Source of the DNA: Alloalcanivorax marinus | GTDB lineage: Bacteria; Pseudomonadota; Gammaproteobacteria; Pseudomonadales; Alcanivoracaceae | Length of the DNA stretch: 64,000 nucleotides | Assembly (NCBI RefSeq): GCF_016906305.1 | Contig: NZ_JADDOL010000012.1 | Location: forward strand, 1-64,000 | Reading direction: 5' to 3' | Part shown: piece by piece, positions 60,298-64,000 of the stretch | How positions within the stretch are numbered: position 1 is the first letter of the stretch | Layout: every line of letters begins with the position of its first letter | Notes under the pieces: generated by a model | What the model saw: only the letters and a program-made list of their open reading frames with translations | Told to the model about the DNA's origin: nothing | Database searches by the model: none | Made by a program: the position numbers and the translations under genes

Positions 60298-61137
60298 ATG
60301 AGTTATCTGAAGGACACGCCGCTGGGCCGCAACAGCGCCTTCATCGACCAGTACACGCCGTCCCTGCTGTGCCCGGTGCCGCGCTGGGACGCCCGCGAAT
60401 CCCTGGAACTGGACGACACGGCGCTGCCGTTCCACGGCCAGGACATCTGGAACGCCTACGAACTGTCCTGGCTCAACGAGAAGGGCAAGCCGGAGGTGGC
60501 GCTGGCGGAACTGGTGGTGCCCTGCACCTCGCCCAATATCATCGAATCCAAGTCGCTGAAGCTGTATCTCAACAGCTTCGCCAACAGCCGCTTTGCCGGC
60601 CGCGACCGGGTAGTGGAAACCATCGCCCGGGATCTGGGACAGGTGGCCGGGGCGCCGGTGGACGTGCGGGTCCTGACGCTGCGCGAAGCCCGTCAGCAGC
60701 CGCTCTGGGAAGAGCACGTCCGGGAAGAACCGGGCGAGCTGGTGGACAGCCTGGACGTGGCCTTCGAGCACTTCGAATACCGGCCGGAGCTGCTGCTCAC
60801 CGACCAGGGGCCGGAGCGCACCGGCGTGCTGGTTTCCCATCTGCTGCGCAGCCACTGCCCGGTGACCAACCAGCCGGACTGGGGCACCGTGCAGGTGCGC
60901 TACACCGGCCGGCCGATCAGCCCGGCCAGCTTTCTGCGCTACGTGGTGTCCCTGCGCAACCACCAGGGGTTCCATGAGCAGATCGTCGAGCAGATGTTCG
61001 TGGATCTGCGCCGCCACTGCGGCCCCCGCCAGCTGTCCGTGTACGGGCGCTTCACCCGCCGGGGCGGGCTCGACATCAACCCGTTCCGCTCCAACTACGA
61101 GGACGCGCCGCTCAACGCCCGCACCGTGCGCCAGTAG
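60298..61137 (+). CDS. queF: NADPH-dependent 7-cyano-7-deazaguanine reductase QueF (type II)
   Basis: Reduces preQ0 to preQ1 in queuosine biosynthesis. The 279-aa bimodular form has the nitrile-binding C187 in [11 protein letters not shown] and the QueF motif [12 protein letters not shown] in the N-terminal half, length and order as in E. coli. AGAGGAGAG precedes the ATG. A truncated heptad element follows the stop. Confidence 0.96.
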   Translation: MSYLKDTPLGRNSAFIDQYTPSLLCPVPRWDARESLELDDTALPFHGQDIWNAYELSWLNEKGKPEVALAELVVPCTSPNIIESKSLKLYLNSFANSRFAGRDRVVETIARDLGQVAGAPVDVRVLTLREARQQPLWEEHVREEPGELVDSLDVAFEHFEYRPELLLTDQGPERTGVLVSHLLRSHCPVTNQPDWGTVQVRYTGRPISPASFLRYVVSLRNHQGFHEQIVEQMFVDLRRHCGPRQLSVYGRFTRRGGLDINPFRSNYEDAPLNARTVRQ

Positions 61138-61139
61138 CA

Positions 61140-61170
61140 GCGGTCGTGCGACCGCGATTCAGGATGCGGG
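61140..61170. repeat. Hairpin plus heptads, truncated copy 3
   Basis: Three bases after the queF stop: hairpin GCGGTCG TG CGACCGC (61140-61155), then ATTCAGG and ATGCGGG (61157-61170). The inverted arm is missing, cut short by the convergent abgT-like gene end. Confidence 0.65.
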
Positions 61171-61176
61171 CCGCCG

Positions 61177-62655
61177 TCAGGCCCCCAGCGGCCAGCCGAA
61201 GCCGATCCACACCGCCAGCAGGATCGACCAGCCGAGCAGCAGCGCCAGGCTGTAGGGCAGCATCAGGGCGATCAGGGTGCCGATGCCGGTGTCCGCCCGG
61301 TAGCGGCGCGCGAAGCCCAGCACCAGCGCGAAATAGGGCATCAGCGGCGTGATGATGTTGGTGCTGGAATCGCCCACCCGGTAGGCGGCCTGGGTCGCCT
61401 CCGGCGCGATACCCACCAGCATCAGCATGGGCACGAACACCGGCGCCAGGATCGACCACTTGGCTGAGGCGCTGCCGATCATCAAATTGATGGACGCGCT
61501 CAGCACCACGAACAGCAGCAGCAACAGCACCGTGGGCAGCTCCAGCCCGCCCAGCCAGGCGGCGCCCTTCACCGCCAGTACCAGACCCAGCTGGCTGTAG
61601 CCGAACCAGGCCACGAACTGGGCGGCGAAGAACATCAGCACCAGATAGCCGGACATGGAGGCCATGGTGGTCTCCATTGCCTCGATCACGCCGGCGGCGG
61701 AGCGGAAGCCGCCGCTCAGCCGCCCGTAGACCACCCCGCAGGCCGCCGCCAGCAGCGCGATCAGCACCACCAGCGAACTCATGAACGGGGATTGCAGCAC
61801 GGCGCCGTCGTCGCCGCGCAGGGGCGCGCCGGCGGGTACCACCAGGGCGGCGATGGCGAGCAGGCCCACCCCCAGGGTCGCCAGCGTCCAGCGGGCCGCG
61901 CGCCGATCCAGGCGTGGCGCCTGGTCCTCATCGGCCACGTCCTGGTCCGCCGGCGCCACCCGCCGTTCGGTAATCCTCAGCGTGATCAGCGAGACCAGCG
62001 TGGTGACCAGCAGGGTGGAAACGATGATGAACCAGTAGTTGCCCGCCGCCGACACGGTGCGCTCGGCGTCCACCAGCCGGGCCGCCTCGGTGGACAGGCC
62101 GGCCAGCACCGCGTCCACCGGCCCGAGCAGCAGATTGGCGCTGTAGCCGCCGGAGACGGCGGCGAAGGCGGTGGCGATGCCGGCCAGCGGCGAGCGCCCG
62201 GCCAGCTGAAACAGAAAACCGGCCAGCGGAATCAGCACCACATAGCCGGCGTCGAAGGCGATGCTCGACATCACCCCGGCGAAGGCCACCGCCACCACCA
62301 GGGTGCGGTGGGAGGCACGGCGCACCAGCGCCGCCAGGCTGGCGCCCAGCAGCCCGGAATGTTCGGCGATACCCAGCCCCAGCATCGCCACCAGCACCAC
62401 GCCCAGCGGCGCGAAGCCGGTGAAGTTGCCGACCATATGGGTGAACACATAGCGCAGCCCCTCGCCATCCAGCAGCGAGCGCACCGCCACGGTCCGGTCC
62501 TCCAGGGGATGCTCGGCGGTGACGCCCAGCACCGCCAGCACCGCGCTCAGCGGCACCATCAACGCGCACAGCCAGACGAACAGCAGGGTGGGGTGGGGCA
62601 GGCGGTTGCCGGCGCGCTCCAGCCGGCCCAGCCAGCCGGAAGACGTTTCGTTCAT
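61177..62655 (-). CDS. AbgT-family transporter
   Basis: 492-aa membrane protein with about 12 helices. AbgT family features: N-terminal LERAGNRLPHPTLLFVWLC, GVMSSIAFDAGYVVLIPL, SGGYSANLLLGPVDAVLAGL and NLMIGSASAKWSILAPVFVPM. Members import p-aminobenzoyl-glutamate or export sulfonamides; no abgAB hydrolase genes are adjacent, so an efflux or other role is open. It follows the cyclase gene by 16 bp with GGAGGGG in the gap. Confidence 0.88.
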   Translation of the reverse strand: MNETSSGWLGRLERAGNRLPHPTLLFVWLCALMVPLSAVLAVLGVTAEHPLEDRTVAVRSLLDGEGLRYVFTHMVGNFTGFAPLGVVLVAMLGLGIAEHSGLLGASLAALVRRASHRTLVVAVAFAGVMSSIAFDAGYVVLIPLAGFLFQLAGRSPLAGIATAFAAVSGGYSANLLLGPVDAVLAGLSTEAARLVDAERTVSAAGNYWFIIVSTLLVTTLVSLITLRITERRVAPADQDVADEDQAPRLDRRAARWTLATLGVGLLAIAALVVPAGAPLRGDDGAVLQSPFMSSLVVLIALLAAACGVVYGRLSGGFRSAAGVIEAMETTMASMSGYLVLMFFAAQFVAWFGYSQLGLVLAVKGAAWLGGLELPTVLLLLLFVVLSASINLMIGSASAKWSILAPVFVPMLMLVGIAPEATQAAYRVGDSSTNIITPLMPYFALVLGFARRYRADTGIGTLIALMLPYSLALLLGWSILLAVWIGFGWPLGA

Positions 62656-62671
62656 AAGCGTTCCCCTCCGA

Positions 62672-64000
62672 TCACATTCGCACCCGGTCCTGAATCTGCC
62701 GCGCCGCCTGGCCCAGCATCTCCACCACCTTCTCCCGGTCGCGCTCGCGCAGACGCTTGTCGTCCATATACAGCGCGAACCCTTCGGTCTCGTACTCCAC
62801 CGCCGCCGGCTCGGCCTTCTTCAGCTCCGTGGCGCAGCGGGCCAGGGCCTTGAGAATCGCTTTCTTGTCGTAGTTGTGGATGCGTTCCAGGTCCACGTGC
62901 AGTCCCAGGCCGGGGCTGTCGAGGGTGACGAAGCGCCGTTTGCTGCCGGCGTTGCGCTTCAGTTCGTGGGCTTCATAGACGGTAATCGGGCGATGGAAGC
63001 CCTTGACCTGAATTTCGCCCACGCTGCGGCAGCGCACCCGGTCCTTGACCAGGCCGTAGGTGCTTTCCGAGATCAGCACCTGACCCGGCCGGCAGGCGGA
63101 TTCCAGCCGGCTGGCCAGGTTCACGTCGGTACCGAGGATGGTGTAATCCATGCGGCTGTCGGTGCCGAAGTTGCCCACGGTGACGAAGCCGGTGTTGATG
63201 CCGATGCGGATCTCCAGCTTTTGGTCGATGCCCTCGCGGCGCCAGCGCAGGCGCAGAAAACGCATGTATTCCTGCATCTCCACCGCCATCGCCACGCAGC
63301 GGAAGGCGTCTTCCTGGGCGCCGGCGCTTTTCGGATCGCCAAAGAACACCATCACCGCGTCGCCGATGAACTTGTCGATGGTGCCGCCGTAGCGCAGCGC
63401 GATGCGCGTCATCTCGCTCAGATAGGTATTGAGCATTCTGGTCAGCGTGTCCAGGGGCAGCTCCTCGGACACGGTGCTGAAGCCGCGGATGTCCGAGAAG
63501 AAAATGGTCAAACGTTTGCGGCGGGTTTCCAGCTTGGCGTCGCGCTGGCCGGAAAACAGCGAGCCCCACACCTGGGGCGGCAGATACTTGGCCAGCTTGC
63601 GCGACAGCTCCACCGCCTGGCGCTGCTGCTCGCGCACCCGTTCCTGGGTTTGCTGCAGATAGCGGGTCTGCCGGTTGGCGAAGAACGAACTGGCGCCCAC
63701 GTGCAGCCCCAGCCCCACCAGCGACAGCACCGACAGCGGCAGCGGCACCGTGGTCACCTGCAAGGGGACGCGCAGCAACCACAGCGCCAGGCCGGCGCCG
63801 ACGGCGGTGCTCAGCAGGTTCAGCAGCCAGGCGCGCAGGCCGCCGTGGCTCACCGAATTGGCGTGCACGATGATCAGCAGCACCAGGCTGGGGATCACCG
63901 CGAAATGCAGCAGCGCGCAGGCCACCCCGATCACCGCCGCGTCCAACTGCATCAATACCGGGGCGGCGCGCTCGGTGCGCCGGTCGCGGCGCTCGGCCAT
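62672..64000 (-). CDS. Membrane-bound class III adenylate/guanylate cyclase, possibly 5'-truncated by the window
   Basis: At least 442 aa. N-terminal hydrophobic segments (about 20-45, 55-75, 85-105) precede a coiled linker and the cyclase domain. IFFSDIRGFST carries the first metal Asp, GTIDKFIGDAVMVFFGDP the second with an adenine-type Lys, and YTILGTDVNLASRLESA is the substrate-binding part. A C-terminal extension of about 90 residues follows. The frame opens with ATG at the very last base triplet of the window, so upstream sequence may belong to it. P. aeruginosa CyaB has a similar membrane-cyclase plan. Confidence 0.87.
   Translation of the reverse strand: MAERRDRRTERAAPVLMQLDAAVIGVACALLHFAVIPSLVLLIIVHANSVSHGGLRAWLLNLLSTAVGAGLALWLLRVPLQVTTVPLPLSVLSLVGLGLHVGASSFFANRQTRYLQQTQERVREQQRQAVELSRKLAKYLPPQVWGSLFSGQRDAKLETRRKRLTIFFSDIRGFSTVSEELPLDTLTRMLNTYLSEMTRIALRYGGTIDKFIGDAVMVFFGDPKSAGAQEDAFRCVAMAVEMQEYMRFLRLRWRREGIDQKLEIRIGINTGFVTVGNFGTDSRMDYTILGTDVNLASRLESACRPGQVLISESTYGLVKDRVRCRSVGEIQVKGFHRPITVYEAHELKRNAGSKRRFVTLDSPGLGLHVDLERIHNYDKKAILKALARCATELKKAEPAAVEYETEGFALYMDDKRLRERDREKVVEMLGQAARQIQDRVRM

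Overview
The window is GC-rich bacterial chromosome with tightly packed genes, frequent ATGA/GTGA stop-start overlaps and classical gammaproteobacterial gene clusters. The series nadB / rpoE(algU)-mucA-mucB-mucD-lepA-lepB-rnc-era-recO, gacS, cysM, rlmD, relA, mazG, the fabA-fabB pair, the complete cytochrome c maturation set and porins point to an aerobic, Pseudomonas-related gammaproteobacterium. An Alcanivorax-like (Oceanospirillales) origin is my best inference; it was not tested by any search. No prophage, insertion sequence or CRISPR array is visible.

Layout. 0.1-11 kb: nadB diverges from the envelope-stress operon (sigma factor, anti-sigma MucA, MucB, lipoprotein-type MucD protease), followed by lepA-lepB-DUF4845-rnc-era-recO. 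11-21 kb: pdxJ and the hybrid sensor kinase GacS/BarA face left; cysM, an exonuclease, rlmD, relA and mazG face right. 21-25.3 kb: two porins with strong terminators, then fabA-fabB on the minus strand. 25.6-33.7 kb: ccmFGHI, adk, hemH, a histone H1-like protein, then bfd and bfr, each with a Fur-box-like upstream site. 33.7-41.7 kb: tRNA-Arg, an unusual repeat-filled intergenic stretch, a DUF5924/DUF2914 membrane protein, a copper/oxidase assembly pair (CtaG-like, SCO), divergent metE/metR, a small protein, a CYTH phosphatase and a lipocalin. 41.9-48.8 kb: ccmABCDE, a RimK-like ATP-grasp ligase, a DUF2157/GDYXXLXY pair and a glutathione S-transferase. 49.0-49.2 kb: tRNA-Glu and tRNA-Gly. 49.6-57.1 kb: a tripartite TRAP transporter directly upstream of a three-gene molybdenum hydroxylase whose iron-sulfur subunit is fused to a CoxG-like domain. 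57.1-64 kb: rnk, a histidine phosphatase, an ABC exporter, queF, an AbgT-family transporter and a class III cyclase reaching the right edge.

How it works together. Much of the window is core physiology: envelope stress, translation and RNA processing, stringent response, unsaturated fatty acid synthesis, and a respiration theme (two separated ccm loci, ferrochelatase, bacterioferritin, CtaG/SCO). The most accessory-looking block is the TRAP plus molybdenum hydroxylase locus, which reads as an uptake-and-oxidation module for an unidentified small, probably carboxylated, compound.

The most interesting non-coding signals are a family of hairpin-plus-heptanucleotide inverted arrays (20.0, 43.2 and 61.1 kb), two long palindromes (36.9 and 41.7 kb), repeat clutter after tRNA-Arg including an echo of the tRNA 3' end, and a possible SD-sequestering leader of rnk.
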